Shown one piece after another: positions 35,014 to 43,119 of a stretch of DNA of 64,000 nt; positions within the stretch are counted from its first letter, which is position 1, and each line of letters starts with the position of its first letter. The position numbers and the translations under genes are program-made. The notes under the pieces were generated by a model. The model did no database searches. It was not told where the DNA came from and was given only the letters and a program-made list of their open reading frames with translations. Source of the stretch: DATKNA01 sp963786765 (lineage in GTDB: Bacteria; Actinomycetota; Actinomycetes; Actinomycetales; Kineosporiaceae); contig CAWBAJ010000008.1 in assembly GCA_963786765.1 (NCBI GenBank), forward strand, positions 496,001 to 560,000. Reading direction: 5' to 3'.

Positions 35014-35901
35014 GTGCTAGCCGGTCCTGGGGCCCGTTCCGGGATCGCGGCGTTGACGCTGACCGGCGTCCTGTGGGGGTCGATCGGCGTCGTCGTCCGG
35101 CTGCTCCAGGACAGTGGGCTGCCGACACTGTCCATAGCCTTCTGGCGTCTCGTGTGCGCCTGCGTCGTGCTCGTGCCGCTGCTCGCGCGGCTCGGGAGGC
35201 TGCGCGGCATTGCCTGGCGGTCTCGGCGGCTCGTGGCCGTGTCGGTGGGGTCGCTGGCGTTCCAGCTGCTGTTCTTCGTCGCCGTCCGGGACGCGGGCGT
35301 CGCCGTCGCCACCCTCGTGGCGCTCGGGCTGGCGCCGGTGGCCCTCGCGGTGGCCGAGGCCGTCCGCGACCGCGTCGTGCCGGACGCCCGCGCGCTCGCA
35401 GTCCTGGCCTGCGCACTCGCGGGGCTGGCACTGGTCACCGGATCCGGTGGTACGGCTGGACCGCGCCCGCTGCTCGGCATCGGAACGGCGATCGGCTCCG
35501 GGCTGGCGTACGCGGCGAGCACGGCGGCCTCGGGCCCGCTGTCGACGCGGCTCGGCCCGCTGCCCATCACGTTCGCATCGAGTCTGATCGGGGCGGTCCT
35601 GCTCGCGCCGGTCGCGATCGTCACCAGGGTCTCGCTCCCCCGGACGCCGACCGGAGTCGCCGGTGTCGTCTGGCTGGGGGTGATCGCGACGGTGGTGGCG
35701 TACGGCCTGTTCTACGCGGGCCTGCGGACGACGCCGGGCAGCGTCGCCATGATCCTCACGCTGCTCGAGCCGGTGACCGCCGTCGGGCTGGCCGCGCTGC
35801 TGCTGGGCGAGCGCCTCACGACGGCCAACGTGCTCGGCGGCAGCCTGCTCGTCGCCGCCGTGGCCGCCCTCTACCTACGCCCACCCCCGCGCCGCGCCTG
35901 A
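35014..35901 (+). CDS. EamA-family (DMT) transporter
   Basis: A 295-residue drug/metabolite transporter with ten hydrophobic segments arranged as two EamA repeats (about 10-140 and 155-290). Typical features are the N-terminal GVLWGSIGVVVRL, the inter-repeat GIGTAIGSGLAYAASTA and the C-terminal ILTLLEPVTAVGLAALLLGE. It probably exports a small metabolite; the substrate is unknown. The GTG start lies 7 bases after a CACACT -10-like box, so the transcript may be leaderless. The gene begins 22 bases after pckG but may have its own promoter. Confidence 0.85.
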   Translation: MLAGPGARSGIAALTLTGVLWGSIGVVVRLLQDSGLPTLSIAFWRLVCACVVLVPLLARLGRLRGIAWRSRRLVAVSVGSLAFQLLFFVAVRDAGVAVATLVALGLAPVALAVAEAVRDRVVPDARALAVLACALAGLALVTGSGGTAGPRPLLGIGTAIGSGLAYAASTAASGPLSTRLGPLPITFASSLIGAVLLAPVAIVTRVSLPRTPTGVAGVVWLGVIATVVAYGLFYAGLRTTPGSVAMILTLLEPVTAVGLAALLLGERLTTANVLGGSLLVAAVAALYLRPPPRRA

Positions 35902-36112
35902 CGGCTCCGCTGCTGCCTGCCGCGCCGGCCGCCCGCTCCCCCAAGGTCCTCGACGCTGCCGGCGGTTCGGCGTGTCCTGGGTCCTTGGGGGTGGACGTGA
36001 CCGTTGACAGAGCACGGCACCGCGTCGTCCAGAGCCGGTCTGCGGCGTCCCGTCGTCCACAGTCGTGCGGTGGTGGGCCCCGGCGAGACGGGTGGGCGAG
36101 CAGAGTCCGCCC
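35902..36112. other. Intergenic stretch, no gene seen
   Basis: About 210 bases between the EamA gene and the DUF559-type gene. There is no reading frame with coding features. The sequence CCCCCAAGGTCCTCGACG with the later GTCCTTGGGGGTGGACG (35938-35998) forms an imperfect inverted repeat that may terminate the transporter transcript. Confidence 0.4.
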
Positions 36113-36982
36113 GTGACCCCGGTGAGGACGGTCAAGGAGTTGGGCGGCCGAGCGACGCGCGCGGACATCCTGGCCGCCTGCACACGCCATCAGCTTGCTG
36201 CCAGCCTCCGCACCGGACGGCTCGTCCGACTGCGCCGTGACCTCTACGCGCTGCCCGGCACGGTCGATCCCGTCGCCACAGCAGCTCGGGTCGGTGGTGT
36301 CCTCTCGCACCAGTCGGCAGCCCAGGTCATCGGCCTGTCCCTCGTGGATGCGCCCTCGGTGACGCACGTGACCATCCCGCACGGGCACAAGCCGACCCTC
36401 GTCGCGGGCGTCCGCGTGCACAGATCGCGATCACTGCCTCTTGACGACGTCGTCGATGGACACACATCGCCGCTGCGGACCGTCCTCGACTGCGCCGCCA
36501 CGATGCCGTTCCTCCACGCCTTGGCCATCGCCGACAGCGCTCTCGCCACGTCGGCGGTGACCGAGACAGAGCTCAGGCTGGCCGCCGCCCGGAGCCCGGG
36601 ACGCGGACGGGCGCGGCGGCAGAGAGTGGCCGAGGCGGCTGACGCGCGGGCAGCGAACGCCTTCGAATCCGTCCTGCGGGCGCTCACGCTCGAGGCGGGC
36701 TTCGACACGTTCGAGCCCCAGGTGCTGATCGCGCTCCCTCGCCGCACGATCCGAGTCGATCTGGTCGATCGCCGACGGCGGCTCGTGCTCGAGGGTGACA
36801 GCTACACGCACCACGGCACGCGCGCGGCCTTCAGCAAGGACTGCGACCGCTACAACGAACTGGTTGCCGAGGGCTGGACCGTCCTGCGGTTCACCTGGGA
36901 GCACGTGATGCGCCGCGGATACCTGGTCGTCGAGGTCGTGACGGAGACGATCAACTGGATCGACGGCAAGCGGCGGTCATGA
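36113..36982 (+). CDS. AbiEi-like N-terminus with DUF559 endonuclease-fold C-terminus
   Basis: A 289-residue protein. Residues 1-60 resemble the winged-helix start of AbiEi-type antitoxin proteins (ATRADILAACTRHQLAASLR, RLVRLRRDLYALPG). The C-terminal part carries the DUF559 / VSR-like fold: FESVLRALTLEAGFDTFEPQ, then RVDLVDRRRRLVLEGDSYTH and CDRYNELVAEGWTVLRFTWE, with conserved E, D and R residues that form a possible nuclease centre. Such proteins are abundant as single genes in actinomycetes and have no proven function. No toxin gene is adjacent. Confidence 0.78.
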   Translation: MTPVRTVKELGGRATRADILAACTRHQLAASLRTGRLVRLRRDLYALPGTVDPVATAARVGGVLSHQSAAQVIGLSLVDAPSVTHVTIPHGHKPTLVAGVRVHRSRSLPLDDVVDGHTSPLRTVLDCAATMPFLHALAIADSALATSAVTETELRLAAARSPGRGRARRQRVAEAADARAANAFESVLRALTLEAGFDTFEPQVLIALPRRTIRVDLVDRRRRLVLEGDSYTHHGTRAAFSKDCDRYNELVAEGWTVLRFTWEHVMRRGYLVVEVVTETINWIDGKRRS

Positions 36983-37049
36983 GCACCCCCAAGCTACGCC
37001 GACACGCCGGGAACTCCCCGTGCGAGCCAACCTTGGGGGTGGAAGCGCC

Positions 37050-37067
37050 TACGTCATCCGGCCGAGG
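37050..37067. repeat. 18-bp direct repeat, upstream copy
   Basis: TACGTCATCCGGCCGAGG occurs here and again at 40193-40210, the C-terminal codons of the histidine kinase gene. The next four bases are identical except for one (ACCG here, TCCG there). This copy is in non-coding sequence just ahead of the CPBP gene, so it looks like the remains of a duplicated kinase tail. Confidence 0.7.
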
Positions 37068-37172
37068 ACCGCTCGGCCACAGATAGCGGTGCCGCCGAGC
37101 CGCTCGGCCCATCCGGCGGCGGGCCGGCGGCGGCAGATTCGGTGCAGACACCAACAGCCCGAGGAGCCCGCG

Positions 37173-37911
37173 ATGACCACGCTCACAGTCCCCGTCGGCC
37201 GCCCGATCTCGCCGCGCGTCAAGGCCCAGCTCGTCTACGTCGGCTCGGCGCTCACGATCAGCCTCGGCGCCCTCGCCACCCGGTTCGCGATGCCTGGCAG
37301 CGACGGGCTCACCCGTTCCCTCGCTGCCTCCGTCGGCCTTCTCGTCTTCGCGGTCGTCGTCGCCCGCGCCGTCGCCGTCCGCAGTGGCGGCTGGAGCGCT
37401 CTCGGCCTGACCCACCCGCGCGATTGGACCAATAAGGAGCTGCTCGTCGTGCCCGCCCTGATCACGCTCGTGCCCCTGCTGGGCGGCGTCCGGAGCATCG
37501 AGGCCGGCGCCCTGATCGTGCTCGTCGTCGGGTACGTCCTCACCGGCTTCATGGAGGAGATCCTCTGGCGCGGCGCCGTCCAGCGGATCCTCGCGCCGAC
37601 CGGCATCGCCCCGGCCGTCTGGCTCGGCTCGGCCCTGTTCGGCGCCGCGCACCTGACGAACGTGCTCTTCCGCGACAGCGTGGCCCTCGTCCTCGCCCAG
37701 GCCTTCGGCGCCTTCTGCTTCGGCGTCGGCTACGCCGCCCTGCGGTGGCGCACCAACACGATCTGGCCGCTCATGGTCCTGCACCTGACGACCGACCTCT
37801 TCGCGGCGATCGGGGGCCTGCCGAAGATCCCGGTCCTGGTCGGTCAGGACGTCGTCCTGCTCGTCCTCGGGGATGGTGCTGATGAGGACGCGTGCAAGAT
37901 TGAGCGCATGA
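37173..37911 (+). CDS. CPBP-family intramembrane protease, fused in frame to the next gene
   Basis: A CAAX-protease/bacteriocin-processing (Abi) membrane protein of about 245 residues. GAGGAG precedes the ATG. The family motifs are FMEEILWRGAVQRI (about 127-140, catalytic EE..R) and SALFGAAHLTNVL (second motif, His), with later helix IWPLMVLHLTTDLFAAIGG. At 37869-37872 a GGGG run keeps the frame open into the response regulator. With GGG instead, the protein ends LVLGMVLMRTRARLSA and stops at TGA 37909-37911, overlapping the regulator's ATG by ATGA. So the single extra G creates a 468-residue fusion. Either an indel error or a recent mutation explains it; functionally two products are expected. 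Confidence 0.8.
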
Positions 37912-38579
37912 ATGACGAGACCGTGCGGGTGTTCCTCGTCGACGACCACAAGGTCGTCCGGTCGGGGCTCGCCGCCTACCTCGCCACCGAGCCCGGGATG
38001 GCCGTCGTCGGTGAAGCCGGCGACGGCCGCCGCGCGATCGACGAACTGGCCGTCATGGCCAAGGCCGGGAACCTCCCCGACGTCGTCCTGATGGACCTGC
38101 AGATGCCCACCATGGACGGCGTCACCGCCACCGCGGAGATCAAGCGCCGCTGGCCGGACGTCGAGGTCGTCGCCGTCACCTCGTTCGTCGAGGAGGCCAG
38201 GATCCGGGCGGCCCTCGAGGCCGGCGCCACCGGCTACCTGCTCAAGGACTCGGACGCCGCCGACGTCGCCGCCGCGATCCGCGACGCGCAGGCCGGCGAG
38301 GTGCACCTCGACCCCGCCGCCGCGAAGGCCCTCACCGCTGCCCTGCGCGCCCCCCGCTCCGCCGCCGACAGCCTGACCCCACGCGAGCGCGAGGTGCTCG
38401 TGCTGCTGGCCACCGGCGGCACCAACCGCGAGATCGGCAAGCACCTCGGCGTCGCCGAGCGCACCGCGCGGACGCACGTGTCGAACATCCTCGCCAAGCT
38501 CGGGCTGGCGAGCCGCACCCAGGCGGCGATGTGGGCCGTCAAGGAGGGTCTGGTCCCCGCCGGCGGGGAGGGCTCGTGA
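37908..38579 (+). CDS. NarL/FixJ-type response regulator
   Basis: A 223-residue regulator. The receiver domain (about 6-122) has acidic pocket DD at 12-13, phosphoacceptor D63 in LMDLQMP, Thr/Ser at TSF and Lys113 in LLKD. A LuxR-type helix-turn-helix follows (about 155-215: LTPREREVLVLLATGGTNRE, then VAERTARTHVSNILAKL). It is sandwiched between the CPBP gene and its histidine kinase (GTGA overlap), forming a classical two-component pair. The reading frame is also open upstream into the CPBP gene. Confidence 0.88.
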   Translation: MNDETVRVFLVDDHKVVRSGLAAYLATEPGMAVVGEAGDGRRAIDELAVMAKAGNLPDVVLMDLQMPTMDGVTATAEIKRRWPDVEVVAVTSFVEEARIRAALEAGATGYLLKDSDAADVAAAIRDAQAGEVHLDPAAAKALTAALRAPRSAADSLTPREREVLVLLATGGTNREIGKHLGVAERTARTHVSNILAKLGLASRTQAAMWAVKEGLVPAGGEGS

Positions 38580-40219
38580 GCGTCTCCCCGGACGCCGCCG
38601 GCGCCGGGTGGACCGCCCTGCGCAGCACCTCGATGCCGCTGGAACCCGTGACCGAGGCCGTCCCGCCCAGCGACGCCGCTCTCGACACGCAGCTGCTCGA
38701 GCTGCTCTTCGACCGCGTCCCGATGGGGATCGCCGTCTTCGCCCCCGACCTGCGCCTCGTCCGGTGCAACACCACGTGGGTCGGCTTCTACGAGCACTAC
38801 TTCGGGGTGGGGCCGGAGTACGTCGCGCCCGGGAAGCACCTGAACGAGCTGATCCCCGGCAACGAGGACGCCGTGCAGGCGCTCGCCGAGAACGCCCTCG
38901 CCGGCCGCGTCGTGCGGCAGGCGGCGCACCACATCGCGGTTCCGGGCATCGACACCTACTGGGACGTCGTCTTCGCGCCCCTCTTCGAGGACGGCGAGGT
39001 CGTCGGCCTGGTCGACATCGTCACCGACGCCACGGACCGGGTGCTCGCGTTCCGCAGGCTCGAGGCACGGATCGGCGCGTTCACACGGATCGCGGCCGCG
39101 AGCGCCGTCGACCAGCCGCTCGCCGTCACCCTGCGGGAGGTGGTGGCCGCCCTGCGGGAGAGCGTCGACGTGGCCGCGGCGAGCATCGTCACCTGGGCCG
39201 ACGGCACGCCGACCGTGACCGACGACGGCGCGTTCGGGGAGGGGTACGCCGCCGCGCTCGAACAGCTGTGGGCCGAGCTGGGAGTCGCCGAGCGACCACC
39301 ACGCGAGCTGCCCAGGGTGGCCCTCCGGCCCGGCTACCACTCGGCGGCCGCCGAAGAGCCCGCGCTCGCGTCCGTCGAGGCGCACTGGGCCCGGGTGCCG
39401 TGGGAGGACCTCGTGGCCGTCCCGCTCACGCCCGGCGGTCGCCCGCTCGGTGAGCTGCAGGTGCACCTGCACCCCGGCGGGGGGCTGCGCGAGGACGACG
39501 AGGCCTTCCTGGTGGCGCTCGCCGACCAGGCGGCCGTCGCCGCCCAGAACGCGAGCCTGTTCTCGGCGACCACCCAGAACGCCACCCTGCTGGAGCGTCA
39601 ACGGCTCGCCCGCGAGCTGCACGACTCCGTCAGCCAGGCGCTGTTCTCGATGACCCTGCACGCTCGCGCCGCCCAGCGGCACCTCGAGACCGCCGGCCTC
39701 GGCGCGGGCGAGCCGGCGGCGCGCGAGGTCGAGCGGCTCCGCGAGCTCACCGCCGGCGCGCTCGCCGAGATGCGCGCCCTCATCTTCGAGCTGCGTCCCG
39801 GCGCCCTGGCGGAAGAGGGGCTCGTCGCCGCGGTCTGCAAGCAGGCGGCCGCGCTCGGGGCGAGGACAGCCACCACCATCCGGGTGGAGGCCCCCGCCGA
39901 GCGCCTCGAGCTCGCCCCCGACGCCGAGGAGCACCTCTACCGGCTCGTCCTCGAGGCCCTCAACAATGCGCTCAAGCACGCGGACGCCGACACCATCGAG
40001 GTGGACCTGCGCGTCGAGGGCGACGCGCTCGTGGTCGGCGTCCGCGACGACGGCCGGGGATTCGATCCCGGGCAGGAGCGCCCCGGCCACCTGGGGCTGC
40101 ACACGATGCAGGAGCGAGCGGGCGCCCTGGGCGGCCGCCTCGACGTGACCTCGGCGCCGGGCGAGGGCACGACGGTGCTCGTGCGCGCGCCGTACGTCAT
40201 CCGGCCGAGGTCCGGCTAG
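38576..40219 (+). CDS. Sensor histidine kinase (PAS-GAF-HisKA_3-HATPase)
   Basis: A 547-residue soluble NarX/DegS-type kinase without transmembrane segments. Likely domains are PAS at about 40-150 (LLFDRVPMGIAVFAPDLRL), GAF-like at about 165-320 ending in FLVALADQAAVAAQNA, HisKA_3 with phosphoacceptor His349 in ARELHDSVSQALFSM, and HATPase with NNALKHADA and DDGRGFDP. It should phosphorylate the regulator encoded just upstream (GTGA overlap). The last residues (YVIRPRSG) are encoded by the copy of an 18-bp repeat also found ahead of the operon. The signal is unknown, probably cytoplasmic. Confidence 0.88.
   Translation: MSVSPDAAGAGWTALRSTSMPLEPVTEAVPPSDAALDTQLLELLFDRVPMGIAVFAPDLRLVRCNTTWVGFYEHYFGVGPEYVAPGKHLNELIPGNEDAVQALAENALAGRVVRQAAHHIAVPGIDTYWDVVFAPLFEDGEVVGLVDIVTDATDRVLAFRRLEARIGAFTRIAAASAVDQPLAVTLREVVAALRESVDVAAASIVTWADGTPTVTDDGAFGEGYAAALEQLWAELGVAERPPRELPRVALRPGYHSAAAEEPALASVEAHWARVPWEDLVAVPLTPGGRPLGELQVHLHPGGGLREDDEAFLVALADQAAVAAQNASLFSATTQNATLLERQRLARELHDSVSQALFSMTLHARAAQRHLETAGLGAGEPAAREVERLRELTAGALAEMRALIFELRPGALAEEGLVAAVCKQAAALGARTATTIRVEAPAERLELAPDAEEHLYRLVLEALNNALKHADADTIEVDLRVEGDALVVGVRDDGRGFDPGQERPGHLGLHTMQERAGALGGRLDVTSAPGEGTTVLVRAPYVIRPRSG
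40193..40210. repeat. 18-bp direct repeat, downstream copy
   Basis: TACGTCATCCGGCCGAGG, identical to 37050-37067. Here it encodes the last residues of the histidine kinase. The two copies bracket the CPBP-regulator-kinase operon, 3.1 kb apart. Confidence 0.7.
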
Positions 40220-40321
40220 GACGGACGTCACGCCACAAGCCGTCGCTCCGACCCAGGAGCGCGACGGCCCAGGCGAGCAGGCTCGAGGTATCCGCAATGG
40301 TCCTCGGTCAAGGAGCCCGCC

Positions 40322-40843
40322 ATGAGCACAACCCAGTGGATCCTCAACATCGCCCTGCTCGCCTGGGTGCTGCTGCGCAACCTCGGCACCCGACCGCTGG
40401 ATCGCAGCTTCGTCACGATGCCGCTGATCGTCGTCGCCGTCGCGGGCGGCATCTACCTCCGGAACATCCCGACCGTCGGCAACGACGTCTTCCTCGACGT
40501 CGTCTTCGCCGCGGCCGGCCTCGTTCTCGGCGCCGTCGCCACGGCCCTCACCCGGGTGCGGGTGGAGGCCGGCCTGACCGTCGTGACCGCCGGCGCCGCC
40601 TTCGCCGGGCTGTGGATCGCCGTCATCGGCGGCCGCATCGTGTTCGCCGAGTGGGCGACCGGCTCCGGCTCGCGCACCATCGGCAGGTTCTCCGTCGAGC
40701 ACCTGATCACCGGCGCCGACGCGTGGACCGCCGCCTTCGTCCTGATGGCCCTCGCGATGGTGCTCGCGCGGGTCATCACCACCGGTCTGTGGGCCGCCGC
40801 CTCCCGGCGTTCCGTCGCCGCGACGGCCCCCTCCGCAGCGTGA
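40322..40843 (+). CDS. Small integral membrane protein (DUF1453-like)
   Basis: A 173-residue protein with four hydrophobic segments: WILNIALLAWVLLRNLG near the N-terminus, then PLIVVAVAGGIYL, VVFAAAGLVLGAVATAL, an inner segment around GLTVVTAGAAFAGLWIAVI, and AFVLMALAMVLARVI at the end. The pattern, with RNLGTRPLDRSFVTMPLIVV, resembles DUF1453/CcdC-type membrane proteins of unknown role. AAGGAG precedes the ATG. It overlaps the receiver gene by 4 bases (GTGA), so the two are coupled. Confidence 0.72.
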   Translation: MSTTQWILNIALLAWVLLRNLGTRPLDRSFVTMPLIVVAVAGGIYLRNIPTVGNDVFLDVVFAAAGLVLGAVATALTRVRVEAGLTVVTAGAAFAGLWIAVIGGRIVFAEWATGSGSRTIGRFSVEHLITGADAWTAAFVLMALAMVLARVITTGLWAAASRRSVAATAPSAA

Positions 40844-41259
40844 GCAACGCCGTGCGGGTCCTCGTCGTCGACGACGACCCGCGGGTGCGGGCGGGGCTCG
40901 CCGGAGCGCTGGGCGCGACGGCGGGCCTCGCCCTCGCTGCAGCGACCGGGTCCCCGGCACGGGCCCTGGCCCTCGCCGAGGCGGGCGAGGCGGACGTCGC
41001 CCTCGTCGACGCCCTGTTGCCGAGGATGGCCGACGGCGTGGCGCTCGTCCGCCGCCTCAGCCCGCAGTTGCCGGTCGTCGCCATCAGCCTCGACGGGACG
41101 CGGCGCCGGGCGCTCCTCGCGGCCGGCGCCGTCGCCTACGTCGAGAAGGACGGGTCGCTGGACTCCCTCGTCGCCACGCTCCGGACGGCTGCTGAGCGGC
41201 CCCGGGGTCAGGCGAGCGGGGACCCGCCGGTGACGCCCAGCACCTGCGCCGTGATGTAG
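40840..41259 (+). CDS. Receiver-domain-only response regulator
   Basis: A 139-residue protein consisting of a CheY-like receiver: acidic pocket DDD at 11-13 (VRVLVVDDDPRVR), phosphoacceptor D in VALVDALLPRMADG, and VYVEKD-like lysine (AYVEKDGSL). No output domain follows. Coupled to the upstream membrane-protein gene and located near the two-component operon, it could modulate the kinase or act on the membrane protein. Its 3' end overlaps the convergent SDR gene by 52 bases, so the last 17 residues may be an artefact of a missed stop. Confidence 0.78.
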   Translation: MSNAVRVLVVDDDPRVRAGLAGALGATAGLALAAATGSPARALALAEAGEADVALVDALLPRMADGVALVRRLSPQLPVVAISLDGTRRRALLAAGAVAYVEKDGSLDSLVATLRTAAERPRGQASGDPPVTPSTCAVM

Positions 41260-42134
41260 CTCGACTCCTGCGACGCGAAGAACACGTACGCGGGCGCCAA
41301 CTCGGCCGGCTGACCCGCGCGCCCGAGCGGGACGTCGCTGCCGAACGACTCGACCTTCTCCGACGGCATGGTCGCCGGGATGAGCGGCGTCCAGATGGGC
41401 CCCGGGGCGACCGTGTTCACCCGGATGCCGCGCTCGGCCAGGGCCTGGCCCAGGCCCTTCGAGAAGTTGACGATCGCACCCTTCGTCATGGCGTAGTCGA
41501 GCAGTTCGGGCGACGGCTGGTAGGCCTGGATCGAGGACGTGTTGATGATGCTGCCGCCCTCGCCCAGGTGCTTCAGGGCCGCCTTGGTGATCCAGAACAT
41601 CCCGTACAGGTTCGTCTTCAGGACCCGGTCGAACTGCTCTGTGGTGATGTCCTCGATGCTCCCCGGCTGGGCCATCTGGTAGGCCGCGTTGTTGACGAGC
41701 ACGTCGAGGCCGCCGAGCTCCTGCACCGCCTGCTCGACGAGCTGCTGGCACGTCTGCTCGTCGCGGATGTCGGCCGGGATCGACACCGCCTTGCGCCCGG
41801 CCTGCTCGACCCACTTCGTGGTCTCGCGGGCGTCGTCCTCCTCGTTCGGCAGGTGCACGATGGCGACGTCCGCACCCTCCCGAGCGAAGGCGATGGCCAC
41901 CGCGCGCCCGATGCCCGAGTCGCCGCCCGTGATCAGGGCTTTCTTGCCGGTCAGCCGCCCCGACCCGCGGTAGCTCTCCTCACCGTGGTCGGGCTGGGCG
42001 TCCATCTGGTCCGTGGTCGAGCCCGGCTCGCCGACTGCGGGGATCTCCTTGCCCTGGGTGTCGGGCTGGCTGAACTCCTGCTTCGGGTCCTGTTCGGTGT
42101 ACTGGTCGGTCTGCTGACCGGTCTGCTGCGACAT
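41208..42134 (-). CDS. Short-chain dehydrogenase, general-stress (YdaD/YghA) type
   Basis: A 308-residue NAD(P)-dependent oxidoreductase. A hydrophilic Gln-rich N-terminal extension (about 1-55) precedes the SDR fold, as in general stress protein 39 relatives. Motifs are the cofactor loop TGGDSGIGRAVA (about 69-80), NNAA, the catalytic Ser (NTSSIQAYQ) and YAMTK with Tyr and Lys. Cofactor preference is not clear. GGGGAGG lies before the ATG. Upstream there is a SigB/SigF-type promoter, supporting a stress role. Confidence 0.88.
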   Translation of the reverse strand: MSQQTGQQTDQYTEQDPKQEFSQPDTQGKEIPAVGEPGSTTDQMDAQPDHGEESYRGSGRLTGKKALITGGDSGIGRAVAIAFAREGADVAIVHLPNEEDDARETTKWVEQAGRKAVSIPADIRDEQTCQQLVEQAVQELGGLDVLVNNAAYQMAQPGSIEDITTEQFDRVLKTNLYGMFWITKAALKHLGEGGSIINTSSIQAYQPSPELLDYAMTKGAIVNFSKGLGQALAERGIRVNTVAPGPIWTPLIPATMPSEKVESFGSDVPLGRAGQPAELAPAYVFFASQESSYITAQVLGVTGGSPLA

Positions 42135-42174
42135 GCGCGGGTCCTCCCCGGGTTTCGTCTGCGGTGGCGCCGAC

Positions 42175-42199
42175 GTACCCCCGGAGGGAGCAGTTACAC
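42175..42199 (-). promoter_or_regulatory. SigB/SigF-type promoter of the SDR gene
   Basis: On the minus strand, GTGT (42196-42199) and GGGTAC (42175-42180) are separated by exactly 15 bases, matching the SigB/SigF consensus GTTT-N15-GGGTAT closely. The -10 is 41 bases upstream of the SDR start codon. The -35 overlaps the stop codon of the small gene before it. Confidence 0.7.
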
Positions 42200-42487
42200 C
42201 CGGCCGCCGACGAGCGGCCACGCAACGGCCAGCAGCGACACCGCGAGGACGAGTGCGAGATAGCCGATCACGAGCCGGGTGTCGCGCAGGATGCAGCGGC
42301 TGCGCCGCAGCCCGGCACGGCGTGCGCGTACGTACCCGAGCAGGCCCAGGACGGCGAAGGCCGCCACCGCGACGGGGCCGACCAGCCACGAGATCAGCGC
42401 CACCGTCGTGAACACGCACAGTCGCAGCGGGTCGAACGGTGTCTCGGCGGACACCGGCTGCGGCGCGTCGCCGTCGCTCGTCGTCAC
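42194..42487 (-). CDS. Small membrane protein of unknown function
   Basis: A 97-residue protein with two hydrophobic segments (VFTTVALISWLVGPVAVAAF, about 28-47 extending to GLLGYV, and LVIGYLALVLAVSLLAVAWP near the C-terminus) separated by a basic loop. The GTG start at 42487 overlaps the stop of the Lgt-like gene (GTGA) and has GGGAGGCGGG upstream. It is therefore coupled to the lipoprotein transferase relative. I do not recognise the family. Confidence 0.6.
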   Translation of the reverse strand: MTTSDGDAPQPVSAETPFDPLRLCVFTTVALISWLVGPVAVAAFAVLGLLGYVRARRAGLRRSRCILRDTRLVIGYLALVLAVSLLAVAWPLVGGRV

Positions 42488-43062
42488 CCCCGCCTCCCCT
42501 GACCTGACGGCACCGGCGTCCCGCGCCCGGTTCCGGCGGCGTGCAGCAGCCGACCGGGCACACATCCCGTGCACCCCGGAATGGCCGCCACCTGCTCGGC
42601 GGACAGCCGGATCCCCCACGGCAGCGAGGTGGGCCGGCCGGGCGGCTCGGTGAGCAGGCACCCGACGCGGCCGACCGCCATGCCGAGCGCGACCGCCGGC
42701 GCGAAGACGTCCCCGGTGCGGCGGCGGAACCCCATCAGGCGCTTGGCGAGCAGGACACCGAGATAGGCGCCGGTGAGTCCGCCGAGGATGCTCTTGGCGC
42801 CGTACTGCCACAGCTCCAGGACCGGTGCTCGGACCGCGGCCTCGGGAGCCCGCAACCACGACGACGCGTGCATGCCCAGTGCCCCGCCGACGAGCCCACC
42901 GGCTACCGCGACCAGCATCTCGTCGCCCCACACGGACCGGCGGCGAGACTCCAGCAGCACGACGACGGTGGCCGCGAGCACGCCGAGCGCCACGAAGAAC
43001 TCGTGTGACCCGACGACGACCCCGCCCACGACGAGGAGGACCGGGTGCACGGACGGCACCAC
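42484..43062 (-). CDS. Truncated prolipoprotein diacylglyceryl transferase-like protein
   Basis: A 192-residue membrane protein related to Lgt but about 70-90 residues shorter than a full-length enzyme. Recognisable parts are the initial helices, YGAKSILGGLTGAYLGVLLA, and AVGRVGCLLTEPPG followed by SLPWGI, the region carrying the phosphatidylglycerol-binding signature. The expected C-terminal segment after CTGCVPG (an HP...LYE stretch and two helices) is missing, and no other frame supplies it. It is likely a paralog that no longer has full Lgt activity. It heads a short operon with the small membrane protein. Confidence 0.72.
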   Translation of the reverse strand: MVPSVHPVLLVVGGVVVGSHEFFVALGVLAATVVVLLESRRRSVWGDEMLVAVAGGLVGGALGMHASSWLRAPEAAVRAPVLELWQYGAKSILGGLTGAYLGVLLAKRLMGFRRRTGDVFAPAVALGMAVGRVGCLLTEPPGRPTSLPWGIRLSAEQVAAIPGCTGCVPGRLLHAAGTGRGTPVPSGQGRRG

Positions 43063-43119
43063 AACAACACCTCGGCAGCGAGCGGACGGTTACGCGCCGA
43101 GCGGCTCGGTGCCGCAGCG

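Noticed and set aside
37050..40210. The 18-bp repeats as attachment sites of an integrated element
   Set aside because: No integrase or tRNA end is involved and the operon between them looks like ordinary chromosomal signalling genes.
41208..41259. The 52-base overlap of receiver and SDR genes as evidence for a new gene
   Set aside because: It is a tail-to-tail overlap; both frames have a proper stop and the extra receiver residues show no conservation signal visible by eye.
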